Below, in pieces: positions 45,101-60,105 of a stretch of DNA of 64,000 nt. The stretch is from NCBI GenBank assembly GCA_944548615.1, contig OX155961.1:22778120-22842119 (forward strand), written 5' to 3'. The notes beneath the pieces were generated by a model. It saw nothing but the letters and a program-made list of their open reading frames with translations, had not been told where the DNA came from and ran no database searches. The position numbers and the translations under genes were made by a program. This DNA is from Micropterix aruncella (taxonomy: Eukaryota; Arthropoda; Insecta; Lepidoptera; Micropterigidae). Within the stretch, counting starts at the first letter, position 1, and each line of letters opens with the position of its first letter.

Positions 45101-45535
45101 CCCGCTGCTTAGGAGACACTATATTTCAATAGTCCCTCGTTATCAATAAATAGGAGACACTATTGATAACGTATATGACTTAATTATAAAGTTATTGTAA
45201 ATTAATAAATAAATAAATAAAATAAAACTATATTTCAATAGACACTCGTTCAGTAATAAGTGCACAATCGATTGGCTTACGCCGCTCAGTGAGCAAACCA
45301 GTAACGTCGGAGGGCATTCCCCCAGTGGAAACGGATCTACCAGTCGTGAGGCCTGAGACGCGAAAGTCCTTTCCGGGGTAATAAGAGCTGAATCGTGAGT
45401 TTGGTCGACCCGAGAACATATTGTATCTAACGGCCCAAGCTCCAAGAAACTATTCCCTACCAAATTCACCATTCGCTCTGCTGTACCATACTCATACCAT
45501 GTTCGCATCAATAAATTTATCTATTTTCTAATCAG

Positions 45536-45780
45536 ATGTTCAAAATTGTCGCTTTGTTCGTCCTCGTGGCTTTGGCTTTTGCCGCTGAAGAGAAACGAGA
45601 CCTCCAAAAGCAAGGACTCGGCTACTCTGGTCTCGCCTCTCCGTCGGCCTCTCCGTCGGCCTCGCCGTACCATGGCGGATACAGCAACGTTTACGACCAC
45701 GGATTCGGAGTTGGTGGCTATCACGCTGGACTCGGAGGCTATGGACCTTCAGGCTATGGAGGCTATGAAGCTCAGATAAG
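45536..45780 (+). CDS. Gene B, coding exon 2: Gly/Tyr-rich cuticle-type protein (163 aa with exon 3)
   Basis: Paralogue of gene A. Signal peptide MFKIVALFVLVALAFA (1-16), AEEKRDLQKQG, then a Ser-Pro repeat (ASPSASPSASPYHGG, four residues longer than in A) and GFGVGGYHAGLGGYGPSGYG. The acceptor cagATG fixes the start at 45536. Donor gtgagttt follows at 45781 in the same phase as gene A. Joined to 51010-51256 it gives 492 nt, 163 codons plus stop, open throughout. No cysteine; the predicted role is extracellular structure. Both splice sites and the frame are intact in spite of a 5229-bp intron 2, so the gene is probably still expressed. Confidence 0.86.
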
Positions 45781-45899
45781 GTGAGTTTGTTATTACTCTG
45801 TATCCGCCAAATTAAACCACAATTCTTTTTTCAAATTATCACAAAAAAGTCAAATTATCTACGCAAAGTTTTTGAAATGCAAGATGCATTGAGACTCTT

Positions 45900-46865
45900 T
45901 GCCATGACGTTACGTAAAGGTTAGCTTGTAAAAAAACTTTATTGCCCACACAATAGAGTACAACTAGGTGGACCTATTGACAAGTGGCAATATCTTACTA
46001 CCATACCGGTAGCGCTATTGTCAGTAAATGTTTATATTGGCGTTTTGCAAATCTTTATGTAAATGTTGGCAAATTAAATATAAAAGTGTATTAAAAAAAA
46101 AATATAAGTCATAATAAATGAGTACAATAAAAATATTTGACATAATAAGAAAAATAAAACAGAAGCTATATGTCAACTAAATATCGAAGGGAGGAATTGG
46201 ATAATATGACAAGCCGTGTGAAGAGGGAGGGTGAGGGGGGGGGGGAATTATACGTAAATTAAATGTCTCTTAAATTATGTTTTTAAAACCGTTCAGATTT
46301 TCAGATGTTTAAAAATTAAGAGTCACTACTATCATTTGCGAGTGCAATCGAAATAGGCGTTGCAAAAGACAACGGCATCTCATATCTCGAGCTCATCGAC
46401 AACCTTACAGCTAAGTAATGATACGGTTGTATTTACGTCAAAAATATTAAATTTACAATTTCAAAAGGAGAAGTTAAAGTGGTAACAAAGACCACAGGGT
46501 AAATCTACAAATTCTGCAAAAAGTGGATGTTAGATCGGTTGACCTGATTTTCCTATCAACACCGACCATTAAGTGAATTGAGCATTAGCATCTTCTTTTA
46601 ACCAAATGGTAGGTAAAACTCCATTGGGCAAGGTACTCGCATGATCGGGTGATTCCGCCCGAGTCCTACAACCGTCTTGCTTGTTTATACATATCGGTTC
46701 CTTGACTACTTCATCAGCGAGTAGGGGCATTGCGGTCGTTACCTATTTTCAACTTGGTCGCCGCTCGATACAAGAATGTCGTAAACTTCTAAAACCATTT
46801 CCGTAGATAACGAAGCCAAGATATTTTTCTAGGTCCTAAGCCTCTCATTCATACGTTGCCTTGCA
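45900..46865. other. Intron 2 of gene B, no gene recognised
   Basis: Foreign relative to gene A intron 2. A minus-strand LINE tail may start at 45930 (ttgtaaaaaaactttattgc). A poly-G run lies at 46236-46246. No supported frame. Confidence 0.4.
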
Positions 46866-47640
46866 TTTATTGTTTTATTTATTAAGGAAAACACACAGTA
46901 TGATACAGTACAAAAAATACAAATTTTGTATATACTAAAATACAAAATCGGTTACGGATTTCCTGAATTACAAATATATATTTAATTCAATTATAGTCTT
47001 TTTAGTATTTTTTTGCCCATTTCGCAATATAAAACACATCACAATTGCGTGCGTATGTGTATGTTTGCAGGGTGAGCAAAGCAAACGGTGGGAGGGTGCC
47101 CGTGTATGTGTGTGAGTGTGTGTGAGAGAGAGTGTGAGTATGCCTGCATCTGAAAGTGTATGTGTGTATAGGTTTACATTTAAGTGTGTATTTATTCCAT
47201 ATTTAATATTATATTGTATTTATGTTAATACAATTTATTTTAATGTGTAATAACAGAGAAGTACATGATACAGTTCCAATAATAAATAAAATGCATTTAT
47301 AAATGGTCAAACCTCTACAGTAAATAATATTAATATCAGTATCCTATATCCTAAGGACCAAGGATATACAATTAATACTATTGTCTTAACTCAAATCGCC
47401 TAACAGGATTTTAGATACTGATTGCTTGTATGAAGTCATTGATGTATTGAATATATCAACACTCCCTAGTTGTTTATTGTGAAGATCACATCAACGAGTA
47501 ATACTTCCATTCCTGGATGCAATCGTATTGAAACGAAAGAATCGGAACAAGTCGTATTTTTTTGTAGTTCTTGATGGAGCATTAATTTTAATTTCTCCTA
47601 ATAGATCGTTACAATTGCATTTTTAGATTTGTACTGTAGC
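46866..47640 (-). mobile_element. LINE fragment with long GT-rich 3' UTR
   Basis: Minus-strand reading around 47400-47640 gives DLLGEIKINAPSRTTKKYDL, FRFFRFNTIASRNGSITR and LGSVDIFNTSMTSYKQSVSK, the C-terminal block of some LINE proteins (P.R.TR....F..P..RT..G..SP..R). The 3' UTR contains gtgtgagagagagtgtg at 47115 and reaches an AT-rich tail near 46870. Confidence 0.6.
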
Positions 47641-47642
47641 AT

Positions 47643-47679
47643 CTTTCGAGATGACTCATAACATGAGTCATCTCGAAAG
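47643..47679. repeat. Perfect 17-bp hairpin
   Basis: ctttcgagatgactcat, a 3-base loop aac, then the exact inverse. In AT-rich intronic sequence of gene B, with no known feature adjoining. Confidence 0.95.
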
Positions 47680-48156
47680 TGAGTAACATGAGGCGAAGTA
47701 TTCGAGCCTGCAAATCTTTATTGTTCACAATTTTTATATCTTATTGCTGAAAAGATTTTTATATTATTATAATTATGATTATTAGACATTTTTAGTTCGT
47801 TTTTTCTATGTTCTTACTATGAGGCTTAAAGACACCTACATCCTGACTATGTCCACACAGCTCATATGTGGTATCCCCTGAAGATTCACAGTTAGAAGGC
47901 TTCAAGTTTCCTTAATATCATGTCTGTAAGTGTACAACTTTAAATAACATATAATCTAGTGCTTTAAAATTCGATATTCATCTGTAGATTGATATTTATT
48001 CCGTGAAATATATTTTTTCATCTTGAAGAATCCACTTACGGATTGTTACCTCCTTGATCGTATTCCAGTTGTCGTTCAAATTCCAGTCAAGGTTCATATT
48101 AAATAAGGTCTTCTCGAGAAAATCCTCCATCCTAAATATAGGCAACCGCAGGCAAC

Positions 48157-48290
48157 TATACATTACATTACATTTACGTCGTGTCCAATTGGCGGCTAAA
48201 AACCGCTCTTGGACGTGTCAAAATATTAGTGTTAGGTATTAAGTCTCATTACTACTTTAATTTTTATTTATCATACATACGTTGTTAATA
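48157..48290 (-). mobile_element. LINE 3' tail fragment
   Basis: Tail acattacattacatttac, then ccaattggcggctaaaaacc, tcttggacgtgtcaaaatat and ttaagtctcattactacttt; same family as 52225-52357. Confidence 0.65.
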
Positions 48291-48369
48291 ATTTAGTTAT
48301 TAGATTGAACAAAAAAATATGCAGTATCTAAGAAACTTTGAAACCTACTAAAAGTAATTCATTGTAAAA

Positions 48370-50356
48370 ACTTATTACAAAACAAATTACAGGGCTTATT
48401 CATTGAAATCGTTAATAATTAGTAAAGTACTTGAACAATACATTAAACAAGTACTTGAACCAATGGTTAAAGCCCAGAAATTATTATTGAGGGTTACAAT
48501 ACAATACAATACAATACAATCAACTACTCCAGTAGATAGGCATTCCTACACTTGGATGCGTCACAAAATTAAATGCTAAAAATTTCATTATTATAAACAT
48601 AACTATCGTGATAGTTGTCATGGCTGTAATATTATATTCAATATTACCTACATACAAATAATCAAAACATGCTAATGTGATGAGTCAGGGAGAATAATAT
48701 ATTAAAATAGAAATGCAAATTCTATGTAGAATAATCAAAAAATATATATTTTATTGCCAATCCAGCAATATGCCTTCGTATTTTTTTTTTTAAATGAATT
48801 TAATTATATGAAAATTAGAATGTCAGCTATCATAATACCATTATGTTTAAAACTTTACGCATTTCATTAATCATCAACATGGAAAATAAACTCAGAATTT
48901 TCAAACTCCCTTATACCATAAATTGGGTTTCTTACCAAATTATGTATAATTATCTTTTTAAATTGGTCCTCTCCAAGGCTTTTCATTTGCTCTGGAATCT
49001 TATTATAGAAGGACAAATTTTGGTGAATAAAACTGTTTCGCACTTTGCTAAGTCGCTGTCGGTTTATGTGGAGATTGGATTTATTCCTAGTATCGTGATG
49101 ATGAAAATCACTATTCACCGGAGCTTCTGTTAGGTGTCTACGAGCGTACATAATATTTTGGTAGATGTAAGAAGAAACAGAGTCATTATTCCTGATTTTA
49201 CAAATAGCGGCTTACAAGAACTTCTTGGTGAGACTCTATATAAACTGCGTACCGCTCTTTTCTGGAGGAGAAAAATTCTTTTTGAGTTTGGTGCCATTCC
49301 CCAAAACAGTAGGCCATACGTTATTAGGGAGTGGAAATATGCAAAATAAACGGATTTAGCTGCTTCAAAACCGCATAAACTTCTTATCTTTCTAATGGCG
49401 AATATGGCACTGCATAATTTTTTACTGAGATCATTTAAGTGATCAGACCATTGTAATTTTTGATCGATTTCTAATCCGAGAAATTTCGTGGAGGAGACAT
49501 TTTCTAGCTGGTCAGACCCAAAGTATACGTCTATTTCGTTATAATCAGACGGCCGCAAAGAGAAGCATATTGATTTTGATTTATTTTGGTTACTCACAGA
49601 AAACATCCCCGCCATGACTCTGACCTGCTGTTCAGCGAAACAAGTGTTTTGAATATTCGTCAGTTGTTCGTGAAACAATGCCTAATATATTTTTACAAGA
49701 CTTTAGGGAAACGTTCCCGAAGCCAGCAGCAAAGACCAACTAGAATGGCTGAAGGGACGAACTATGTAATTCCTCACGTACATACAACCTTTGCCCAAAG
49801 ACAGTTGTATTTCATCACCCCATTTTTTTAATGCTCTAGAAGGGTCAGTAAAAAATGATCAAAATGTACACCAATTTAAGATAAAAGTAAAAAAATGGCT
49901 CCTTTACGAAGTAGGTCGTGCAAAGACTGAAATAGAATGGCTTCATACAATAATTAAAAATATATTTGTATGTAGATGTATGTGTGTGTGTTATTATATA
50001 TGTATGTATGTATGTTTGTATGTGTATATGCGTATATATGTATGTAACTAACCCTTTATCATATATATTTGTATTAATATGTGTACCTATTTTATATTAT
50101 GCCATTACCTTAGTGTTAGTATTGAAAGTAGTCTATTAGTCAGTACTACTCATGCGTCAGTACTAATCAAAAACAAAGGCAGTATATTTCGTGTGCCCAG
50201 ATACAGGCTGTTCGGTCTAGTTGGGTATTCGTCTAGAATGATCGTATGGGTTGTATTCATTTCCTTATTACTTTTATAAATAGTTACAAATTAAATATGT
50301 ACGATCACACTGTTAACGCTTTACCAAGATGTAACAAATAGATAAATAAATAAAAT
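48370..50356 (+). mobile_element. Jockey-like LINE fragment split by another LINE
   Basis: The left part ends LEPMVKAQKLLLRVT at 48497; the right part resumes HRKHPRHDSDLLFSETSVLN at 49594 and continues NYVIPHVHTTFAQRQLYF and FKIKVKKWLLYEVGRAK. The tail aaatagataaataaataaaa is at 50336-50355. Same family as 4386 and 10106. Confidence 0.8.
48498..49587 (-). mobile_element. LINE copy III inserted in the Jockey-like LINE
   Basis: Minus-strand copy of the 19506 element: (TTGTA)n tail at 48498-48520, 3' UTR, and coding remnants NKSKSICFSLRPSDYNEIDV to REFENSEFIFHVDD. A single-base deletion near 49170 breaks the frame. A 6-bp target duplication GGTTAC at 48492-48497 and 49588-49593 defines it exactly. 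5'-truncated, without RT catalytic motifs. Confidence 0.92.
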
Positions 50357-50716
50357 TCTAATAGCTACCTACTAAAAACCATTCAACACAATAATTAGTA
50401 AAAACACAGTTAGTAAAAAGTTGAATAAACAAAGCAGTAGCCTAACAATTGGAATAGTCAATAATTCCAATATATACGTACTAAAAACTGTACGTAGTAA
50501 CAAACGTTATAAAAACGAACTAAAACTGTACAAAGTGTTAAATAATCAAACTGAAACTAAATCATTCAAATTGATACAATATTTGCAAAGTCATGGCCCT
50601 CGAATTCAGTCAAATTATAGAAAGGGTGGTCTATCAGCATCTACTTTATTTTTAATTTTATGTCCTCCAGCTGTTTGATAGTGGTAGGGAGTGCACTAGA
50701 TTACATTGACAGATTT

Positions 50717-50750
50717 GTAGGCGAAGTTGCGAGTAGCAAACTTCGCCTAC
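50717..50750. repeat. 12-bp inverted repeat
   Basis: gtaggcgaagtt (50717-50728) and aacttcgcctac (50739-50750) with a 10-base loop. Confidence 0.9.
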
Positions 50751-51009
50751 ATACGACTACATACCCAACTACATACGACTAAAACGAGGGCGTCTTTAAT
50801 ATAAATATCAATATTAAAGACACGTTCATAATCGATATTTTTAAAGTGGTCCCTTAAAGTTATACTTCACTCTGCACTTGACACTGTTGAATAGATACTA
50901 TTCGAGTTTATCGTATATGATCTGTAGTTGATTTCTAAAAGTATTTCTTGCTAATATGTTGTTTTGTCAGCTGTAGCATACTGATGAATATTTATTTTTA
51001 TTTTGGCAG

Positions 51010-51256
51010 CCCGTTCGCGAACCGCTTCGGAGCCAGGAACGCCTGGGGAAATGGTCACCCATACAACCAGTACCAGCAGCAGTACCAGCAGCAGTATCAG
51101 CACCCGTACAGCCCGTTCCAGTCCAGGTCTCTGGGTTACGATGATATCCACGCCTACAGCCCGTACAGCCAATTCGGAGGCAGCCAGTATTACCAGGGAT
51201 ACCAGGGAGTCGGCGCCAGTCCTATCTACCCAGGACACTCTGCTATTCATAAGTAA
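51010..51256 (+). CDS. Gene B, coding exon 3
   Basis: Begins after acceptor ttttggcag (ends 51009) with SPFANRFGARNAWGNGHPYN and differs from gene A exon 3 by only two residues that I can see (Val/Ala after RN and Pro/His after YQ). Ends IYPGHSAIHK, stop at 51254-51256. The intron sequence just upstream (50780-51009) is homologous to gene A intron 2, confirming the exon pairing. Confidence 0.88.
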
Positions 51257-51739
51257 ATAAGCACCGGCACCTAACCTCTCGTATATCTCGTACACACATC
51301 ATTTCACCCCTCTTTCGGATTTTGGTTTTGTATTATTTTTCTGTGATAACTGATTGTAAATAACGGTTGATTGTTGGTACTGTATTAAAAAATATGTATA
51401 CTTACTCCTCAACTATGTATTTTAAACCTTTTTCTTTTTTTCATTACCCTGGAATTGGAGGGGGCGGGGGGAGGGTTGAAATACTAGACCTTGTAACAGT
51501 TCACAAAACAGTTCACAAAGCAACTGAAATTGATGAAGCCACGCTTTCTTCCTGAATTTATTTTACGAGCTTTAGAAAGTAGGTCGTTAAAGGTATAGAA
51601 TCCCGCAACCAGTAAAAGAATCTTCTTTTGCAAAAGAGAGCACTGGGCAGCATGTATCAGGTAACGAATAGGACCTCATGCAAAGAATATTTCAGCAAGG
51701 CAAGGGGACTATGTATTCGGCGTTCATATACCGGTGTTT

Positions 51740-52357
51740 AATGTATGCTAGACAGCACCTCGCAGAAACTTGAATTAATGCAGACATTCACTCGCATCAT
51801 ACCCGCGGTAGCTCCCTTTTATGCGTACCCCGAATACGACTGGCAAAAGTACAGAAAAGCTACTTGTACCACAGCATTAAATTCTATAATCTACTCCCTA
51901 CAAATTTTAAACAGCTGGAGGACTTACAATTCAAAAAAACATCAAGGAGATGCTGATAGGCCACCCTTTTTATAATCTGGCCGAATTTGAGGGCCATGAT
52001 TTTTCAAATATTGTGTCCATTTAAATTACCTAAAAAAGTAAAGCCTTATTGTCAGTTTGAAATGCATAAGGTAGATTCAATTTGGTTATTTAACATTTTA
52101 CTGACAATTTGAATATTACGATGAATAATTTTACACGTATCTTTTCGAATTACTAACTACTTCAAATATTAGGCTTCTATTTGGATTATTTATATTTATA
52201 GTTTGGCAATCTAGTAGGTAATTCTTGACTACCTATGTATGTTCAGTAAAGAGTAGCAACGAGACTTACTACCTAACCCAATTATTTTGACACGTCCAAC
52301 AGCGGCCTTTAGCCGTCAATTGGACACGACGAAAATGTAATGTAATGTAATGTATTG
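51740..52357 (+). mobile_element. LINE fragment with (ATGTA)n tail, downstream of gene B
   Basis: Frames around 51850-52020 read YNLLPTNFKQLEDLQFKK and, after an indel, IGHPFYNLAEFEGHDFSNI, paralleling KIPEQMKSLGEVQFKKIIIN / NPIYGIREFENS of the 19506 element. The 3' UTR ends aatgtaatgtaatgtaatgta at 52335-52355. It splits gene-downstream sequence that is continuous after gene A. Confidence 0.7.
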
Positions 52358-52700
52358 TTGTAATTGTATTTTTTTACACAGAACGGACACGTTGAACTTG
52401 GTAGCTTGATTTTAGTTAGAATCCCAAATTCAAAGCCATATTAATCCCATTACAAAGTCAGTTATGTTTTTGTATTAGGTTTTGAAATGGTTTTAAAATT
52501 GGTACACTGGTCGTAAATAACGGCTCCTTGTTGTTGCTAAATTAAAGAATATTTAGTAAACTTACTCCTTAAATTTGTTTTTTATTATTGTTTACTTTTG
52601 TTGCTCTCTACCCTGGAAGTAGATGGGATTGGGGTGAAGAGGGGGTTGAAACACTGTGGCAACTTGTAACAGTGGATGTTAGAGTGGTGCATGTGTGCTG
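52358..52700 (+). pseudogene. Relic 3' end of a further cuticle-gene paralogue
   Basis: 52380-52500 matches sequence that follows gene A (aacggacacgttgaacttgg; cccaaattcaaagccatatt). 52503-52690 then matches the 3' UTR and flank of genes A and B again (tacactggtcgtaaataacgg, ctaccctggaagtagatggg, gtaacagtggatgtta). No coding exon lies between them, so this is a deletion-derived relic of another tandem copy. Confidence 0.7.
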
Positions 52701-53019
52701 AGGAGATGTTTAATGTATGTTTATCTATTTCTATATTTTTATTTTTGTTTATTTTGTTTGAAACCTCATTTATGCTATGAAACCGTTTTGCTTGAAAACA
52801 TGGTTTTCTTTAAATTTCCTTTAAATTGCTATAAAATTGGTGTCCTTCTTAGAACAGGCGCTGCCTAGTTAGGAGTGATAAAGAATCAATTTGTTTAAAG
52901 AAATATTACATACTTTGTTAAATAAATAAATTAATTAATTAATAAAAGATGCATCGGTTCACTTAGATCAAATCAATTATTTTATTCAACAAGTCGAATT
53001 ACGAGTATGGAGGAATAAG

Positions 53020-53340
53020 AATTATGAAAATCGCTTGGAATTACTTGGGCCAACTACTTTCAAATGAAGAAGACATGATTGAGACGTATACATTTCTCGC
53101 AAATCTATTAGGATGTACCTGGGCTAAAGAACATTTACAAATTCAAGATCAACACAAATCTTCGAGGTCACAGGAAAACTCAACCGTGACTTTTTTAAGT
53201 TTAATCCTGTTAGAGCGTTCTGCAAAATAGAGAGGTGGACGCGTGGAATAAACTACCATTTGAAGTGATCAGTGCAAACTCTGTCAATCAATTTAAAAAC
53301 AGACTGGATTTGCACCTAAAAACTTGTTAGGTATTGTTGT
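53020..53340 (+). mobile_element. L2/CR1-like LINE C-terminal remnant
   Basis: Broken frames end RVDAWNKLPFEVISANSVNQ FKNRLDLHLKTC, the typical terminus of these LINEs (VV..WN.LP..VV.A.SVN.FK.RLD). Upstream part decayed. Confidence 0.7.
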
Positions 53341-53674
53341 TTACGACAACCTTTACAAGATCTGATCTGGACATATCAGCAAAGCTGCCTGTCCAAAATA
53401 ATTAGTAATAATAATCAATGCAGATTTTAGAATATGCAAACAAAAAATCGTTACAATAAATAATATATATATTTTTTTTAATATTCTAAAGTATTAGTAA
53501 TTGTAATATGTTATCAATCGGTCGAACGCAAATTACTTCAATTTAGTCAGCCGTTACTTAACTTAGGTATTACATGTTATAACAAATCTACATCAGCTTG
53601 GTTAAATTATATTTATTACGATACTTATGAACGTATACATTTAAATCATATTGATAAAAATAGTAAACTCTCAA

Positions 53675-53800
53675 GAAATATTTATTTATTTATTTATCAA
53701 TTTAGGAATAAATTTGTATTAAACATTGATTTTGGCTACTAAAATAACAGGAACCAAAGGACAAACACATGTTTATGGTTGACTGTAAGATAACGCTATA
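53675..53800 (-). mobile_element. LINE 3' end, cut by the assembly gap
   Basis: Tail tatttatttatttatttat at 53681-53699, then 3' UTR words shared with 32212-32290 (aacattgattt.gct.., aataacaggaacc). Confidence 0.65.
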
Positions 53801-54000
53801 NNNNNNNNNNNNNNNNNNNNNNNNNNNNNNNNNNNNNNNNNNNNNNNNNNNNNNNNNNNNNNNNNNNNNNNNNNNNNNNNNNNNNNNNNNNNNNNNNNNN
53901 NNNNNNNNNNNNNNNNNNNNNNNNNNNNNNNNNNNNNNNNNNNNNNNNNNNNNNNNNNNNNNNNNNNNNNNNNNNNNNNNNNNNNNNNNNNNNNNNNNNN
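53801..54000. other. Assembly gap of 200 N
   Basis: Exactly 200 unknown bases, probably a placeholder length. It abuts a long (TA)n tract, the likely cause of the gap. Confidence 1.
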
Positions 54001-54334
<334 letters not shown>

Positions 54335-54449
54335 CCGATACATCTCGTTTAAACAATAAGCATTTCCCAGTCCAGTCCGGGAAAACCTTCCAGCTATGTA
54401 AGTGGCTTTTATTATTTTTATTTCTTCATCAAAGTGTCATCCCTTAAAC

Positions 54450-54481
<32 letters not shown>

Positions 54482-54502
54482 GATTTTACAAAAAACCAAT
54501 CA

Positions 54503-57837
<3,335 letters not shown>

Positions 57838-57840
<3 letters not shown>

Positions 57841-57997
57841 GCAATACGTTAGAGCGGAATATGAAACGAATGATCGTCTCATAAATTGGAACATATTTCG
57901 GGCGGTGTTAGATTCAGATGCTTAATCTTTGGTGGGTAGTTTTAATGCGAGAAAGTGACAACCGTTCATTTTACATTCCGCTCTAGCGTATTGCCCT
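57838..57997. mobile_element. 160-bp MITE candidate
   Basis: Inverted ends of about 25 bp: gcaatacgttagagcggaat at 57841 and its inverse with few mismatches at 57973-57994 (attccgctctagcgtattgc). Non-coding centre. Confidence 0.7.
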
Positions 57998-58544
57998 GTC
58001 TGTTCACACGAACTAATTTCCGATTTTAGTTCACGAAGAAACGCAAGCGAGCCCATCATAATGAATAATTATTAAGCATAGGTTAAGAACATTTTATTAC
58101 CTATCAATTTCAGTATCTACATAGGTATATTATTTTGCGTCTTCTGTTAGATATTTTTTCGTATTATAATTGCCACTAAAAAGTTAATACACATTTTTCA
58201 GTCTACTTATGCTTTTTTGTTTTTTTAATTGTTTTTTAAAACAGTTTTTTTTTAAACATTCGGCCTTTTTTTACATTGTATACTTTTTTTGCTCTGGTAC
58301 AATGTATCCTTTAGTTAGGCGGCATGGGCCGATATAAGCGAGACACTACTTGCCGTGGGCTTATTAATATTTGAGTAAAAAGTTATTCCTTGATAAAGTG
58401 TAGATATGACCTACGTTTTATGTTACACTTGTAGAAAACTCTGTACGTTGCCAGAATAAAACAATTTATTAGTGCAATAACTTATTGACACCGAAACACG
58501 ACATACGACAGAAGAACTTTCTACCCAGTAAGAAAATTAAATAA
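57998..58544. other. No gene recognised
   Basis: AT-rich sequence with several poly-T runs (58205-58275). No supported frame. Confidence 0.4.
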
Positions 58545-59072
58545 TAAATTAATAGTTTAAAAAAAACACTAAAAACACGCTTTATAAATGCACGTAAAAA
58601 TATACATTTTATACAGGCACCTATATCAATATTTACACTATTTACACTAAATATTTACAAGTCAATATATAATAGGTTTGTTATAACATTGAAACCTGAT
58701 CGTGTTCAAAGTCCATTACGTGAGCTTTCTCACAAGTGCAAACACGACTATGACACGATATTACATCATGGAATGCCAGTTCCTGTCTTCCGACTTCATC
58801 ATCAGACCTTAAAACTTAATCGTGGTCAAAGTTCATTCCAAGACTTTTCTAACAAGTCCAAACACAGCTATGATACGATGTTCCGTCATGAAGTTCCAGT
58901 TCATATCTTTCGACTCCATTTTCAGATCAGTTCGACAGTACGATATTATTGTATTGTCGTCAGAACTACATACAGCTGCCAACTTTCATGACGCTACGAT
59001 ACTTGGAAGATGGTTAAATCAGTTACCTTAGATTCCATTACATAGTTAGTTACATACAGGTCGACCTAATAA
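58545..59072 (+). mobile_element. MITE-like repeat with internal duplication
   Basis: Same family as 36252-36571 but with a first internal module (gaaacctgatcgtgttcaaa to catcatcagacc, 58690-58807) followed by a second, less diverged one (58808-59070). Right end gtcgacctaataac. Confidence 0.7.
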
Positions 59073-59515
59073 CAAATTAATAGTTTTAAAAAAAACACTA
59101 ATAACAAGCTTTTATAAATGCACGTAAAAACACTTAATCGTGGTCAAAGTTAATTACAAGACCTTTCTAATAAGTCCAAACACGGCTATGATACGATATT
59201 CCATCATGGAATGCCAGTGCCTATCTTCCGGCTTCATCATCAGACCTTGACACCTAATCGTGGTCAAAGTTCATTCCAAGACTTTTCTAACAAGTCCAAA
59301 CACAGCTATGATACGATGTTCCGTCATGAAGTTCCAGTTCATATCTTCCGACTCCATCTTCAGATCAGTTCGACAGTACCATATTATTGTATTGTCGTCA
59401 GAATTACATACAGCTGCCAATTTTCATGACGCTACGATCCTTGAAAGATGGTTAAATTAGTTACCTTAGATTCCATTACATAGTCACATACAGGTCGACC
59501 TAATAAAAGCGTGTT
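59073..59515 (+). mobile_element. MITE-like repeat, adjacent second copy
   Basis: Begins aaattaatagttttaaaaaa and ends gtcgacctaataaaagcgtg tt, again with two internal modules (59131-59240 and 59241-59500). Directly follows the previous copy, forming a tandem pair. Confidence 0.7.
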
Positions 59516-60105
59516 AAAAATGGCAATAAATTTTGGTTAAAAGTAAATATATAAAAAATAACCAACATTAAAAAAGGGTTATTATCAATTTTAAACTCAT
59601 TTCAATATTCGTCTGTTCCAAATTTGTTTACTCCGGCCCCTGTGCAGTTTCGTGTGGGTAATGCGAAAGCGCCGCGAACGCCTACGGGACGCCAAGCAAG
59701 TGGGAAAAACAAAATCATAAATCACGAGATAAGGGCTGTTTTTTCAGCAAGCGAAATATCATATTATTTTAACATGGCAACACCGACGAGAATAACGCGT
59801 TTAAATTTAATTGCATTAAAATATTTGCAGCTGATAATTTTTGACATGGTAAACAGTGACATAGTAATTTTTGACATATATAATACTATCTTTTTGGTGT
59901 TTATTTGACTAGATTTATTTTTTTATTATGATTTTTATTTCGTTAATAACAACAACCTCCGAAAACTTTTTAGGAAGATAGGCTTTTGACCTTACTTCTA
60001 ATATTCTCCGAATTAGGGAGTTGAAAAGGAGGCACATGACAACAGAGTTGTTAAACTATCCCATGTTCTTCAATACGAAAATTTTAAAGATATATTTATT
60101 ACAGA
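59516..60105. other. No gene recognised
   Basis: Contains a short GC-richer stretch at 59635-59700 (frame 59624-59908 begins MFTPAPVQFRVGNAKAPRTP) without recognised similarity; the rest is AT-rich. Confidence 0.35.
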
